Part shown: positions 13,401-26,069 of the stretch, one piece after another | Layout of the letters: each line of letters begins with the position of its first letter | Numbering within the stretch: the first letter of the stretch is position 1 | Assembly: GCA_037127315.1 (NCBI GenBank) | Contig: JBBBDQ010001122.1 | Coordinates: forward strand, 8,142,001 to 8,206,000 | DNA length: 64,000 nt | Direction: 5' to 3' | Source: Ascarosepion bandense | Lineage: Eukaryota; Mollusca; Cephalopoda; Sepiida; Sepiidae | The notes under the pieces: model-generated | Database searches by the model: none | Seen by the model: only the letters and a program-made list of their open reading frames with translations | What the model was told of the DNA's origin: nothing | Program-made: the position numbers and the translations under genes

Positions 13401-16000
13401 CATCACTTTACTCTATAAATGTAACCCCCCTAACCACTCTTTCACATCACTTTCCCCTATGTAACCCTCTAACCATTCTTTCTCATCACTTTCCTCTATG
13501 TAACCCCCTAACCACTCTTTCTCATCACTTTCCCCTATGTAACCCTCTAACCATTCTTTCTCATCACTTTCCCCTATATAACACTCTAACCACTCTTTCT
13601 CATCACTTTCCCCTATGTAACCCTCTAACCATTCTTTCTCATCACTTTCCACTATGTAACCCTCTAAGCATTCTTTCTCATCACTTTCCCTTATGTAACC
13701 CCCTAACCACTCATTCTCATCACTTTCCCTTATGTAACCCCCTAACCATTCTTTCTCATCACTTTCCCTTATGTAACCCCCTAACCATTCTTTCTCATCA
13801 CTTTCCCTTATGTAACCCCCTAACCACTCTTTCTCATCACTTTCCCTTATGTAACCCCCTAACCACTCTTTCTCATCACTTTCCCTTATGTAACCCTCTA
13901 ACCATTCTTTCTCATCACTTTCCACTATGTAACCCTCTAACCATTCTTTCTCATCACTTTCCCTTATGTAACCCCCTAACCACTCTTTCTCATCACTTTC
14001 CCCTATGTAACCCCCTAACCATTCTTTCTCATCACTTTCCCTTATGTAACCCCCTAACCACTCTTTCTCATCACTTTCCCCTATGTAACCCCCTAACCAT
14101 TCTTTCTCATCACTTTCCCCTATGTAACCCCCTAACCACTCTTTCTCATCACTTTCCCCTATGTAACCCTCTAAGCATTCTTTCTCATCACTTTCCCTTA
14201 TGTAACCCTCTAACCATTCTTTCTCATCACTTTCCCTTATGTAACCCCCTAACCACTCTTTCTCATCACTTTCCCCTATGTAACCCTCTAACCATTCTTT
14301 CTCATCACTTTCCTCTATGTAACCCCCTAACCACTCTTTCTCATCACTTTCCCCTATATAACACTCTAACCATTCTTTCTCATCGCTTTCCACTATGTAA
14401 CCCTCTAAGCATTCTTTCTCATCACTTTCCCTTATGTAACCCTCTAACCATTCTTTCTCATCACTTTCCCTTATGTAACCCCCTAACCACTCTTTCTCAT
14501 CACTTTCCCCTATGTAACCCTCTAACCATTCTTTCTCATCACTTTCCTCTATGTAACCCCCTAACCACTCTTTCTCATCACTTTCCCCTATGCAACCCTC
14601 TAACCATTTTTTCTCATCAATTTCCCTTATGTTATCCCCCTAACCACTCTTTCTCATCACTTTCCCCTATGTAACCCTCTAACCACACTTTCTCATCACT
14701 TTCCCCTATGTAACCCCCTAACCACTCTTTCTCATCACTTTCCCCTATGTAACCCCCTAACCACTCTTTCTCATCACTTTCCCCTATGTAACCCCCTAAC
14801 CACTCTTTCTCATCACTTTCCTCTATGTAACCCCCTAACCACTCTTTCTCATCACTTTCCCCTATGTAACCCCCTAACCACTCTTTCTCATCACTTTCCT
14901 CTATGTAACCCCCTAACCACTCTTTCTCATCACTTTCCCCTATGTAACCCTCTAACCATTCTTTCTCATCACTTTCCCTTATGTTATCCTCTAACCACTC
15001 TTTCTCATCACTTTCCCCTATGTAACCCTCTAACCACTCTTTCTCATCACTTTCCCCTATGTAACCCTCTAACCTTTCTTTCTCATCACTTTCCCCTATG
15101 TAACCCTCTAACCATTCTTTCTCATCACTTTCCCCTATGTAACCCTCTAACCTTTCTTTCTCAACACTTTCCCCTATGTAACCCTCTAACCTTTCTTTCT
15201 CATCACTTTCCCCTATGTAACCCTCTAAATATTCTTTCTCATCACTTTCCCCTATGTAACCCTCTAACCACTCTTTCTCATCACTTTCCCCTATGTAACC
15301 CTCTAACCACTCTTTCTCATCACTTTCCCCTATGTAACCCCCTAACCACTCTTTCTCATCACTTACCCCTATGTAACCCCCTAACCACTCTTTCTCATCA
15401 CTTTCCCCTATGTAACCCCCCCCAACCACTCTTTCTCATCACTTTCCCTTATGTAACCCTCTAACCATTCTTTCTCATCACTTTCCCCTATGTAACCCTC
15501 TAACCATTCTTTCTCATCACTTTCCCCTATGTAAGCCTCTAACCTTTCTTTGTCATCACTTTCCCCTATGTAACCCTCTAACTATTCTTTCTCATCACTT
15601 TCCCCTATGTAACCCTCTAACTATTCTTTCTCATCACTTTCCCCTATGTAACCCTCTAACCACTCTTTCTCATCACTTTCCCCTATGTAACCCTCTAACC
15701 ACTCTTTCTCATCACTTTCCCCTATGTAACCCTCTAACCATTCTTTCTCATCACTTTCCCCTATGTAACCCTCTAACCATTCTTTCTCATCACTTTCCCC
15801 TATGTAACCCTCTAAACTTTCTTTCTCATCACTTTCCCCTATGTAACCCTCTAACCATTCTTTCTCATCACTTTCCCCTGTAACCCTCTAACCATTCTTT
15901 CTCATCACTTTCCCCTATGTAACCCTCTAACCATTCTTTCTCATCACTTTCCCCTATGTAACCCCCTAACAACTCTTTCTCATCACTTTCCCCAATGTAA
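13400..16000. repeat. Clean higher-order block of satellite A
   Basis: Regular 39-bp units. 13,400-14,640 recurs at about 22,200-23,430 with the same variant order: for example the single CATCGCTTTC variant lies at 14,381 and at 23,178 (offset 8,797). 14,960-15,240 repeats the variant order of 9,120-9,400, including the rare CTCTAAATATTC unit (offset about 5,838). Confidence 0.75.
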
Positions 16001-18699
16001 CCCTCTAACCACTCTTTCTCATCACTTTCCCCTATGTAACCCCCCAACCACTCTTTCTCATCACTCCCCTATGTAACACCCTAACCACTCTTTCTCATCA
16101 CTTTCCCCTATGTAACCCTCTAACCTTTCTTTCTCAACCCTTTCCCTATGTAACCCTCTAACCATTCTTTCTCATCACTTTCCCTAACATAACCCTCTAA
16201 CCTTTCTTTCTCATCACTTTCCCCTGTAACCCTCCTAACCATTCTTTCTCCACCCAGCACCACTATGTAACCCTCTAACCATTCTTTCTCATCACTTTCC
16301 CCTATGTAACCCTCTAACCATTCTTTCTCATCTACTTTCCCCTATGTAACCTTCTAACCTTTCTTTCTCAACACTTTCCCCTATGTAACCCTCTAACCAT
16401 TCTTTCTCATCACTTTCCCCTATGTAACCCTCTAACCTTTCTTTCTCATCACTTTCCCCTATGCCAACCCTCTAACCATTCTTTCTCATCACTTTCCCTA
16501 GCAACCTCTGTATTCTTCCTCATCACTTTCCCCTATGTAACCCTCTAACCTTTCTTTCTCATCACTTTCCCTATGTAACCCTCTAACCTTTCTTTCTCAA
16601 CACTTTCCTCTATGTAACCCTCTAACCATTCTTTCTCATCACTTTTCCCTATGTAACCCTCTAACATTTCTTTCTCATCATTTTCCCCTATGTAACCCTC
16701 TAACCTTTCTTTCTCAACACTTTCCCCTATGTAACCCTCTAACCTTTCTTTCTCATCACTTTCCCCTGTGTAACCCTCTAACTATTCTTTCTCATCACTT
16801 TCCCCTATGTAACCCTCTGTCACTCTTTCTCATCACTTTCCCCTATGTAACCCTCTAACCACTCTTCTCATCACTTTCCCCTATGTAACCCCCTAACCAC
16901 TCTTTCTCATCACTTACCCCTATGTAACCCTAACCACACTTTCTCATCACTTTCCCCTATATATGTAACCCCCCCAACCACTCTTTCTCTTTCCCTTATG
17001 TAACCCCTCTAACCATTCTTTCTCCTTCACTTTCCCCTATATAACCCTCTAACCATTCTTTCTCATCACTTTCCCCTATGTAAGCCTCTAACCTTTCTAC
17101 TACATCCTTTCCCCTATGTAACCCTCTAACTATTCTTTCTCATCACTTTCCCCTATGTAACCCTCTAACTATTCTTTCTCATCACTTTCCCCTATGTAAC
17201 CCTCTAACCACTCTTTCTCATCACTTTCCCCTATGTAACCCTCTAGCCACTCTTTCTCATCACTTTCCCCTATGCCAACCCTCTAACCATTCTTTCTCAT
17301 CACTTTCCCTATGTAACCCTCTAAACTTTCTTTCTCATCACTTTCCCCTATGTAACCCTCTAACTATTCTTTCTCCTTCGCTTTCCCCTATGTAACCCTC
17401 TAACCATTCTTTCTCATCACTTTCCCCTATGTAACCCTCTAACCATTCTTTCTCATCACTTTCCCCTATGTAACCCCCTAACAACTCTTACTCATCACTT
17501 TCCCCAATGTAACCCTCTAACTGCTCTTTCTCATCTTTCCCTATGTAACCCCCTAACCACTCTTTCTCATCCACTTTCCCGTATGTAACACCCTAACCAC
17601 TCTTTCTCATCACTTTCCCCTATGTAACCCTCTAACCTTTCTTTCTCAACACTTTCCCCTATGTAACCCTCTAACCATTCTTTCTCATCACTTTCCCCTA
17701 TGTAACCCTCTAAACTTTCTTTCTCATCACTTTCCCCTATGTAACCCTCTAACCATTCTTTCTCATCACTTTCCCCTATGTAACCCTCTAACCATTCTTT
17801 CTCATCACTTTCCCCTATGTAACCCTCTAACCATTCTTTCTCATCACTTTCCCCTATGTAACCCTCTAACATTTCTTTCTCAACACTTTCCCCTATGTAA
17901 CCCTCTAACCATTCTTTCTCATCACTTTCCCCTATGTAACCCTCTAACCTTTCTTTCTCATCACTTTCCCCTATGTAACCCTCTAACCATTCTTTCTCAT
18001 CACTTTCCCCTATGTAACCCTCTAACCATTCTTTCTCATCACTTTCCCCTATGTAACCCTCTAACCTTTCTTTCTCATCACTTTCCCCTATGTAACCCTC
18101 TAACCTTTCTTTCTCAACACTTTCCCCTATGTAACCCTCTAACCATTCTTTCTCATCACTTTCCCCTATGTAACCCTCTAACCTTTCTTTCTCATCACTT
18201 TCCCCTATGTAACCCTCTAACTATTCTTTCTCATCACTTTCCCCTATGTAACCCTCTAACCATTCTTTCTCATCACTTTCCCCTATGTAACCCTCTAACC
18301 TTTCTTTCTCATCACTTTCCCCTATGTAACCCTCTAACCTTTCTTTCTCAACACTTTCCCCTATGTAACCCTCTAACCATTCTTTCTCATCACTTTCCCC
18401 TATGTAACCCTCTAACCATTCTTTCTCATCACTTTCCCCTATGTAACCCTCTAACTATTCTTTCTCATCACTTTCCCCTATGTAACCCTCTAACCATTCT
18501 TTCTCATCACTTTCCCCTATGTAACCCTCTAACAATTCTTTCTCATCACTTTCCCCTATGCCATCCCCTAACCACTCTTTCTCATCACTTTCCCCTATGT
18601 AACCCTCTAACTATTCTTTCTCATCACTTTCCCCTATGTAACCCCCTAACCATTCTTTCTCATCACTTTCCCCTATGTAACCCCCTAACCATTCTTTCT

Positions 18700-19380
18700 C
18701 ATCACTTTCCCATATGTAATCCCCTAACCACTCATTCTTATCACTTTCCCTTATTTAATCCCCTAACCATTCTTTCTCATCACTTTCCCCTATGTAACCC
18801 CCTAACCACTCTTTCTCATCACTTTCCCCTATGTAACCCCCTAACCACTCTTTCTCATCACTTTCCCCTATGTTACCCTCTAACCACACTTTCTCATCAC
18901 TTTGCCTTATGTAAGCCCCTAACCACTCTTTCTCATCACTTTCTCCTATGTAACCCCCTAACCATTCTTTCTCATCACTTTCCCCTATGTAACCCCCTAA
19001 CCACTCTTTCTCATCACTTTCCCCTATGTAACCCCCCCAACCACTCTTTCTCATCACTTTCCCTTATGTAACCCTCTAACCATTCTTTCTCATCACTTTC
19101 CCCTATGTAACAGTCTAACCACTCTTTCTCATCACTTTCCCCTATGTAACCTTCTAAGCATTCTTTCTCATCACTTTCCCTTATGTAACCCTCTAACCAT
19201 TCTTTCTCATCACTTTCCTCTATGTAACACTCTAACCATTCTTTCTCATCACTTTCCCCTATGTAACCCCCTAACCACTCTTTCTCATCACTTTCCCCTA
19301 TGTAACCCCCTAACCACTCTTTCTCATCACTTTCCCCTATGTTACCCCCTAACCACACTTTCTCATCACTTTGCCTTATG
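18700..19380. repeat. Recurring variant block of satellite A
   Basis: Rare units with CATATGTAATCCCC, TTATTTAATCCCC, TGTTACCCTC and GCCTTATGTAAGCCCC follow each other here in the same order as at about 2,160-2,530, and partly at 1-230. It is a higher-order repeat dispersed over at least three places. Confidence 0.7.
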
Positions 19381-20479
19381 TAAGCCCGTAACCACTCTTT
19401 CTCATCACTTTCTCCTATGTACCCCCCTAACCACTCTTTCTCATCACTTTCCCCTATGTAACCCCCTAACCATTCTTTCTCATCACTTTCCCCTATGTAA
19501 CCCCCTAACCACTCTTTCTCATCACTTTACCCCTATGTAACCCTCTAACCATTCTTTCTCATCACTTTCCCGTATGTAACCCACTAACCACTCTTTCTCA
19601 TCACTTTCCCCCATGTAATCCCCCAACCACTGGATCTCATCACTTTCCCCTATGTAACCCTCTAACCACTCTTTCCCATCACGTCCCCTATGCCATCCAC
19701 TAACCACTCTTTCTCATCACTTTCCCCCATGTAATCCCCTAAACACTCGTTCTCATCACTTTCCCCTATGTAATCCCCTAACCACTCTTTCCCATCACGT
19801 CCCCTATGCCATCCACTAACCACTCTTTCTTATCACCTTCCCTTATGTAACCCCTAACCACTCTTTCTCATCACTTTCACCAATGTAATCCCCTAACCAC
19901 TCTTTCTCATCTTTCCCCTATGTAAGCCTCTAACCATTCTTTCTCATCACTTTCCCCTATGTAACACTCTAACCACTCTTTCTCATCACTTTCCCCTATG
20001 TAACCCCCTAACCACTCTTTCTCATCACTTTCCCCTATGTAACCCCCTAACCACTCTTTCTCATCACTTTCCCCTATGCCATCACCTAACCACTCTTTCT
20101 CATCACTTTCCCATATGTAATCCCCTAACCACTCATTCTTATCACTTTCCCCTATGCCATCCCGTAACCATTCTTTCTCATCACTTTCCCTAATGTAACC
20201 GCCTAACCATTCTTTCTCATCACTTTGTCTTATGTAAGCCCCTAACCACTCTTTCTCATCACTTTCCCCTATGTAACCCTCTAAGCATTCTTTCTCATCA
20301 CTTTCCCTGATGTAACCCTCTAATCATTCTTTCTCATCACTTTCCCCTATGTAACACTCTAACCACTCTTTCTCATCACTTTCCCCTATGTAACCCTCTA
20401 AGCATTCTTTCCCATCACTTTCCCTGATGTAACCCTCTAACCATTCTTTCTCATCACTTTCCCCTATGTAACCCCCTAA

Positions 20480-22115
20480 CCACTCTTTCTAATCACTTTC
20501 CCCTATGTAACCACCTAACCACTCTTTCTCATCACTTTCCCCTATGTAACCCCCTAACCATTCTTTCTCATCACTTTCTCTTATGTAACCCTCTAACCAC
20601 TCTTTCTCATCACTTTCTCCTATGTAACCCCCTAACCACTCTTTCTCATCACTTTCCCCTATGTAACCCCCTAACCACTCTTTCTCATAACTTTCCCCTA
20701 TGTAACCCCCTAACCACTCTTTCTCATCTCTTTCCCCTATGTAACCCTCTAACCATTCTTTCTCATCAATTTCCCTTATGTAACCCTCTAACCATTCTTT
20801 TCTCATCACTTTCCCCCATGTAACACTCTAACCACTCTTTCTCATCACTTTCCCCTATGTAACCCTCTAACCATTCTTTCTCATCAATTTCCCTTATGTA
20901 ACCCTCTAACCATTCTTTCACATCACTTTCCCCCATGTAACACTCTAACCACTCTTTCTCATCACTTTCCCCTATGTAACCCCCTAACCATTCTTTCTCA
21001 TCAATTTCCCCTATGTACCCCCCTAACCACTCTTTCTCATCACTTTTCCCTATGTAACCCCGTAAACACACTTTCTCATCGCTTTTCCCTATGTAACCCT
21101 CAAATCATTCTTTCACATCACTTTCCCTTATGTAACCCACTAACCGTTCTTTCTCATCACTTTCCCCTATGTAACCCCCTAACCACTCGTCCCCTCACTT
21201 TCCCCTATGTAACCACCTAACCATTCTTTCTCATCACTTTCCCGTATGTAACCCCCTAACCACTCTTTCTCATCACTTTCCACTATGTAACCCCCTAAAC
21301 ATTCTTTCTCATCACTTTCCCCTATGTAACCCCCTAACCACTCTTTCCCATCACTTTCCTTTATGTACCCCCCTAACCACTCTTTCTCATCACTTTCCCC
21401 TATGCCATCACCTAACCATTCTTTCTCATCACTTTCCCTTATGTAACCCCCTAACCATTCTTTCTCATCACTTTCCCCTATGTAACACTCTAACCACTCT
21501 TTCTCATCACTTTCCCCTATGTAACCCCCTAACCATTCTTTCTCATCACTTTCCCTTATGTAACCCCCTAACCATTCTTTCTCATCACTTTCCCCTATGT
21601 AACCCCCTAACCACTGGTTCTCATCACTTTCCCCTATGTAACCCTCTAACCACTCTTTCCCATCACGTCCCCTATGCCATCCACTAACCACTCTTTCTCA
21701 TCACTTTCCCCCATGTAATCCCCTAACCACTCGTTCTCATCACTTTCCCCTATGTAATCCCCTAACCACTCTTTCCTATCACGTCCCCTATGCCATCCAC
21801 TAACCACTCTTTCTCATCACCTTCCCTTATGTAACCCCCTAACCACTCTTTCTCATCACTTTCACCAATGTAATCCCCTAACCACTCTTTCTCATCTTTC
21901 CCCTATGTAAGCCTCTAACCATTCTTTCTCATCACTTTCCCCTATGTAACCCCCTAACCACTCTTTCTCATCACTTTCTCCTATGTAACCCCCTAACCAC
22001 TCTTTCTCATCACTTTCCCCTATGTAACCCCCTACCCACTCTTTCTCATCACTTTCCCCTATGGAACCCCCTAACCATTCTTTCTCATCACTTTCCCTTA
22101 TGTAACCCTCTAACC
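20480..22115. repeat. Second copy of the 5.1-6.1 kb and 8.2-9.1 kb blocks of satellite A
   Basis: 20,480-21,070 repeats the variant order of 5,130-6,000 in shortened form (CATCAATTTCCC, CCCATGTAACACTC and CATCTCTTTCCC units). 21,050-22,115 repeats 8,060-9,120. The order of rare variants is preserved, so these are copies of blocks. Confidence 0.7.
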
Positions 22116-24395
22116 ATTCTTTCTCATCACTTTCCCCTATGTAACCCCCTAACCACTCTTTCTCATCACTTTCCCCTATGCCATCCCCTAACCATTCTTT
22201 CTCATCACTTTACTCTATGTAACCCCCTAACCACTCTTTCTCATCACTTTCCCCTATGTAACCCTCTAACCATTCTTTCTCATCACTTTCCTCTATGTAA
22301 CCCCCTAACCACTCTTTCTCATCACTTTCCCCTATGTAACCCTCTAACCATTCTTTCTCATCACTTTCCCCTATATAACACTCTAACCACTCTTTCTCAT
22401 CACTTTCCCCTATGTAACCCTCTAACCATTCTTTCTCATCACTTTCCACTATGTAACCCTCTAAGCATTCTTTCTCATCACTTTCCCTTATGTAACCCCC
22501 TAACCACTCTTTCTCATCACTTTCCCTTATGTAACCCCCTAACCATTCTTTCTCATCACTTTCCCTTATGTAACCCCCTAACCATTCTTTCTCATCACTT
22601 TCCCTTATGTAACCCCCTAACCACTCTTTCTCATCACTTTCCCTTATGTAACCCCCTAACCACTCTTTCTCATCACTTTCCCTTATGTAACCCTCTAACC
22701 ATTCTTTCTCATCACTTTCCACTATGTAACCCTCTAACCATTCTTTCTCATCACTTTCCCTTATGTAACCCCCTAACCACTCTTTCTCATCACTTTCCCC
22801 TATGTAACCCCCTAACCATTCTTTCTCATCACTTTCCCTTATGTAACCCCCTAACCACTCTTTCTCATCACTTTCCCCTATGTAACCCCCTAACCATTCT
22901 TTCTCATCACTTTCCCCTATGTAACCCCCTAACCACTCTTTCTCATCACTTTCCCCTATGTAACCCTCTAAGCATTCTTTCTCATCACTTTCCCTTATGT
23001 AACCCTCTAACCATTCTTTCTCATCACTTTCCCTTATGTAACCCCCTAACCACTCTTTCTCATCACTTTCCCCTATGTAACCCTCTAACCATTCTTTCTC
23101 ATCACTTTCCTCTATGTAACCCCCTAACCACTCTTTCTCATCACTTTCCCCTATATAACACTCTAACCATTCTTTCTCATCGCTTTCCACTATGTAACCC
23201 TCTAAGCATTCTTTCTCATCACTTTCCCTTATGTAACCCTCTAACCATTCTTTCTCATCACTTTCCCTTATGTAACCCCCTAACCACTCTTTCTCATCAC
23301 TTTCCCCTATGTAACCCTCTAACCATTCTTTCTCATCACTTTCCTCTATGTAACCCCCTAACCACTCTTTCTCATCACTTTCCCCTATGTAACCCTCTAA
23401 CCATTCTTTCTCATCAATTTCCCTTATGTTATCCCCTAACCACTCTTTCTCATCACTTTCCCCTATGTAACCCTCTAACCACTCTTTCTCATCACTTTCC
23501 CCTATGTAACCCCCTAACCACTCTTTCTCATCATTTCCCCTATGTAACCACCTAACCACTCTTTCTCATCTCTTTCCCCTATGTAACCCCCTAACCACTC
23601 TTTCTCATCACTTTCCTCTATGTAACCCCCTAACCACTCTTTCTCATCACTTTCCCCTATGTAACCCCCTAACCACTCTTTCTCATCACTTTCCTCTATG
23701 TAACCCCCTAACCACTCTTTCTCATCACTTTCCCCTATGTAACCCTCTAACCATTCTTTCTCATCACTTTCCCTTATGTTATCCCCTAACCACTCTTTCT
23801 CATCACTTTCCCCTATGTAACCCTCTAACCACTCTTTCTCATCACTTTCCCCTATGTAACCCTCTAACCATTCTTTCTCATCACTTTCCCCTATGTAACC
23901 CCCTAACCACTCTTTCTCATCACTTTCCCCTATGTAACCCCCTAACCATTCTTTCTCATCACTTTCCCTTATGTTATCCCCTAACCACTCTTTCTCATCA
24001 CTTTCCCCTATGTAACCCTCTAACCACTCTTTCTCATCACTTTCCCCTATGTAACCCCCTAACCACTCTTTCTCATCACTTTCCCCCATGTTACCCCCTA
24101 ACCACTCTTTCTCATCACTTTCCTCTATGTAACCCCCTAACCACTCTTTCTCATCACTTTCCCCTATGTAACCCTCTAACCATTCTTTCTCATCACTTTC
24201 CCTTATGTTATCCCCTAACCACTCTTTCTCATCACTTTCCCCTATGTAACCCTCTAACCAGTCTTTCTCATCACTTTCCCCTATGTAACCCTCTAACCAT
24301 TTTTTCTCATCAATTTCCCCTATGTAAGCCCCTAACCATTCTTTCTCATCACATTCCCTTATGCCATCCCCTAACCATTCTTTCTCATAACTTTC

Positions 24396-24470
24396 CCCTA
24401 TGTAGCCTCCTGCGCAAAAGCGGCAGTGAAATACCTTGCTTGGGGTGAATTGATTAAAAGAAAATTAATC
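24396..24470 (+). mobile_element. LINE 3' terminus fused to the end of satellite A
   Basis: The last satellite unit reads into CTATGTAGCCTCCTGCGC, then CTTGCTTGGGGTGAATTGATTAAA. The intact LINE in this window ends with TTTATGTAACCCCCAGCAC, then CTTGCTCGGGGTGAAATGATTAAA (38,814-38,872). The order and spacing are the same, so this is the 3' end of a related LINE copy in plus orientation with the satellite in its 3'UTR position. Confidence 0.7.
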
Positions 24471-24672
24471 ATCTCCTATCTCACTAACCTGCATCCTCTC
24501 TCTCATGCTCTCTTCTTCGTCCACTCCACCCCCATCAGTATTCTCATCCTTCTCTTACCCTCTTCCTGAAAACCCCTATAACCTGTCACTCTTCTTCATA
24601 AGTTTCTTTCTATGTCACCCCTGCAAAACAGTACCGGTAAAATGCCTTGCTTGAGGCGATATGATTATATAC
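24471..24672 (+). mobile_element. Second LINE 3'UTR fragment
   Basis: Pyrimidine-rich sequence ending in TTTCTATGTCACCCCTGC and CCTTGCTTGAGGCGATATGATTA repeats the LINE 3' end pattern 210 bp after the previous one. It resembles the 3'UTR of the intact LINE (38,678-38,872) but is clearly diverged. It ends where the GA microsatellite begins. Confidence 0.55.
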
Positions 24673-24692
24673 GAGAGAGAGAGAGAGAGAGA

Positions 24693-24733
<41 letters not shown>

Positions 24734-24945
24734 GAAGGTTAATAGATAGAGAGTTTTAGGAGAGAGAAATAAAGATAGTGAGGTAAGGTGAACGAGAGGA
24801 CGAGGGTCAGGTGTGAGAAAAAGTGACAGATGATGAAGAGAGAGAAACAGAAACGGAGTTAGAGAGATTGAGGAGAGAAAGTTAAACAAAGAGAATGAGA
24901 GAATGAGAGTTAGAGCATACAGTGCGAGTGGCTGAGCGAGAGAAA
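24673..24945. repeat. GA microsatellite and purine-rich flank
   Basis: Nearly pure (GA)n from 24,674 to about 24,727, followed by a degenerate GA-rich stretch. The minus-strand open frame across it is low complexity (serine/leucine) and not a gene. Confidence 0.9.
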
Positions 24946-25518
24946 AATATTTTTTCTATGTACAAGAGTTCTCTCTTCAGTAAAAAAAAAACTGAAAAAA
25001 AAAACTAAAGACTTGAAAATGCAGTTATCAACTCATTGCGTGTTCAGAATAATGTTCCATTTCCCGAAATTCGATATCACTTTTCACACTCATCTAATTT
25101 GATCAGATTATAGCGATCTTAATAACTTTTAATCTAATCACGGATTTGCTTTTCCCAAAACTGAAGTGAGCCAGAGCATACTGATCCCACCCAACCACAA
25201 TGTGCCCTCGGGGAAGGGGACTTGTTTAGGCCCCGTTTAATCAAAACTTCAACCTCTTGCAACATTTAAAATTGCGTATGTATCGTGATAAACCGCACAA
25301 ATGAAAACAATTTTTTTTTCGTCCTGCACCAAATCAGTTTAATCATTCAGATACTGATGAGATCCAGCGCAGTAGAAACGTCCAGAAATAAAACAGTGCT
25401 AGTTCGTTAAAAATACCGGAACAAGGAAAGCAATATTAACGCTCAGAATGCTATCTGTAAGAGCAATACAAATGCAGAAGGGCCTGCGTATGTGCTTTAC
25501 ACTTTTACTTTTAATATA
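24946..25518. other. Unassigned non-coding sequence
   Basis: No convincing ORF, tRNA or recognised repeat. There is an A-rich stretch near 24,980-25,015 and a GC-richer patch at 25,170-25,250. CTGATGA at 25,346-25,352 lacks a stem II and a C before GAAA, so it is not called a ribozyme. Confidence 0.5.
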
Positions 25519-25612
25519 CTAGCAGTATAGCCCGGCGTTGATCGAGGGTAATGAAAGCTTTAAAACTAATCCATGGTCCTGGAACTCAGACTCTTTAGAC
25601 GTTGACACGAAA
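25519..25612 (-). mobile_element. Helitron-like 3' end fragment
   Basis: Read on minus, the sequence ends CAACGCCGGGCTATACTGCTAG. It matches 55,308-55,391 (plus) over about 80 bp, including CCATGGATTAGTTTTAAAG. A GC-rich stem-loop a few bases before a terminal CTAG is the typical Helitron 3' end. No Rep/helicase coding is present, so it would be a non-autonomous or truncated copy. The family call is inference. Confidence 0.4.
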
Positions 25613-25794
25613 GACTAAAAAGCAATAGTTGTTTCCAGTTAAAGCGAAACCGTAGACTGAAAGAAAAATGAATGGATGTAAGTCAAATTTTGATTTCCTG
25701 ATATCGATATCAAATAAGGTTTTTTCGTGCTGGGTTTCTATGTGATATATGTCCTTCTGCATGACAGTGAATATTAAACAATCGCTTTTAAGAT

Positions 25795-26069
25795 TAAGGA
25801 GAGGCTTGAGGCAGCAGAAATGTGGATCTACAGAAGAATGCCAAGGATTCCACTGAGAGAGCACGTGTGCAATGATGAGGTGCTGGAAAGGATGCAGACG
25901 AGAAAAAAAAACTGATAATAAATATCAAGAAGAGACAAATGAGGTTTCTGGGACACGTAACAAGGAAGGAGGGCCTAGAGAACTTAATACTCACTGGTCA
26001 GATAAACAGAAGGAGATACAGGGGAAAGCAACACGAGACGTACTTGTTAGGACTGACGCTTCAATTTGA
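25795..26069 (+). pseudogene. RTE-type LINE reverse transcriptase C-terminus, frameshifted
   Basis: Two frames join into one recognisable protein end. Frame one from about 25,802 reads RLEAAEMWIYRRMPRIPL. After a run of eight A near 25,904 the frame shifts and continues IKKRQMRFLGHVTRKEGLEN, then LILTGQINRRRYRGKQHETYL. The AEMW-YRR, RFLGH and KEGLEN-LTG motifs are typical of the C-terminal region of RTE-clade (often annotated craniofacial-development-protein-2-like) elements. The catalytic part is absent. The last codons (from about 26,049) run into sequence shared with the other end of the satellite B structure, so this end looks fused to a foreign terminus. Confidence 0.7.

Larger units (their letters stand above)
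1..24405. repeat. Satellite A: 39-bp tandem array, about 600 units
   Basis: Head-to-tail 39-bp units read CTTTCTCATCACTTTCCCCT followed by ATGTAACCCTCTAACCATT. The main variants are CCTCTAACC versus CCCCTAACC and CATTC versus CACTC or CTTTC. The plus strand has about one G per unit. Because 39 is divisible by 3, both strands stay open for hundreds of codons (13-residue periods GYIGESDEKEWLE on minus, NPLTILSHHFPLC on plus). I regard these frames as by-products, not genes: both strands are equally open, indel-rich stretches destroy both, and no non-repeat domain is attached. The array starts before the window and ends by merging into a LINE 3' terminus at about 24,400. Confidence 0.97.

Noticed and set aside
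1..24405. Telomere
   Set aside because: The unit contains CCCTAA-like words but is a 39-bp satellite and lacks pure TTAGGG runs; unique sequence follows it rather than a chromosome end.
24665..24889. 74-codon minus-strand frame in the GA repeat
   Set aside because: Low-complexity serine/leucine translation of a microsatellite.
25346..25385. CTGATGA...GAAAC as another hammerhead
   Set aside because: No paired stem II and no C before GAAA; stem III and the cleavage site do not form.
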